Of a stretch of DNA of 42,825 bases, positions 42,781-42,825 are shown one piece after another. The stretch is from the NCBI GenBank assembly GCA_024643405.1, contig JAHENA010000015.1, positions 1 through 42,825 on the forward strand, written 5' to 3'. Below the pieces are notes generated by a model. The model ran no database searches and was not told where the DNA came from. It was given only the letters and a program-made list of their open reading frames with translations. A program made the translations under genes and the position numbers. How positions within the stretch are numbered: position 1 is the stretch's first letter; each line of letters begins with the position of its first letter. The DNA is from Flavobacteriales bacterium (lineage in GTDB: Bacteria; Bacteroidota; Bacteroidia; Flavobacteriales; Flavobacteriaceae).

Positions 42781-42825
42781 ATTTTCTATTTGTTTTTTGT
42801 GATTTTTTTACATTTTTAAGTGCGT

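Overview
The window looks like a chromosomal segment of a marine-type Flavobacteriaceae (Bacteroidota). It is AT-rich, and fourteen genes or operons carry the Bacteroidota sigma -7 element TAnnTTTG close upstream. It also encodes family markers: a type IX secretion (T9SS) type B sorting domain, the GlnRS-YqeY fusion, DUF4837, DUF4175, DUF6090 and head-GIN proteins, and a bacterial tricorn protease. Nearly everything is housekeeping. I see no prophage, insertion sequence, CRISPR array or defence island.

Layout. 1-6.3 kb, mostly minus strand: a partial DUF6909-like gene, GH3-family and M23 peptidase genes, tatA (plus strand), then a DUF4837 lipoprotein and a LysM lytic transglycosylase (cell envelope). 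6.4-10.4 kb: pgk divergent from holB plus a diacylglycerol-kinase-like gene, then an OmpH/Skp-like lipoprotein. 10.6-17.3 kb, minus: methyltransferase, mnmG, ybeY and DUF4175. A 16-bp ParB-binding (parS) sequence lies on each side of mnmG. 17.4-21.2 kb, plus: AlkB-type hydroxylase, gltX, SPFH protein. 21.3-25.1 kb, minus: GNAT/FemAB-like protein, DUF1761, glnS-yqeY. 25.2-25.7 kb, plus: folB and tRNA-Cys. 25.7-29.4 kb, minus: LysE-type exporter, head-GIN protein, rnr. 29.44-30.07 kb: a 626-bp gene-free divergent region of about 15% GC with a perfect DnaA box, the best oriC candidate. 30.1-31.9 kb, plus: rpiB, CDF cation exporter, ElaA-like acetyltransferase. 31.9-36.5 kb, minus: LRR T9SS surface protein, double OmpA protein, CtpA-like protease, rnpA. 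36.5-42.8 kb, minus and more accessory: a decayed GH43 gene, DUF2200, DUF6090, tricorn protease, VOC protein and two tiny ORFs.

The main biological point is that the window may hold the chromosome origin and centromere. Two near-identical parS sites sit in the leader and the downstream spacer of mnmG. A DnaA box beside a very AT-rich stretch lies 16-18 kb away. mnmG and rnpA, classic origin neighbours in other bacteria, are both present, but dnaA, rpmH and parAB are not. The remaining genes serve translation (gltX, glnS, tRNA-Cys, mnmG, ybeY, rnpA, rnr), glycolysis and pentose metabolism (pgk, rpiB), replication (holB), folate synthesis (folB) and the cell envelope. Several starts were revised from the longest reading frame using promoter position and family N-termini (methyltransferase, folB, DUF6090).
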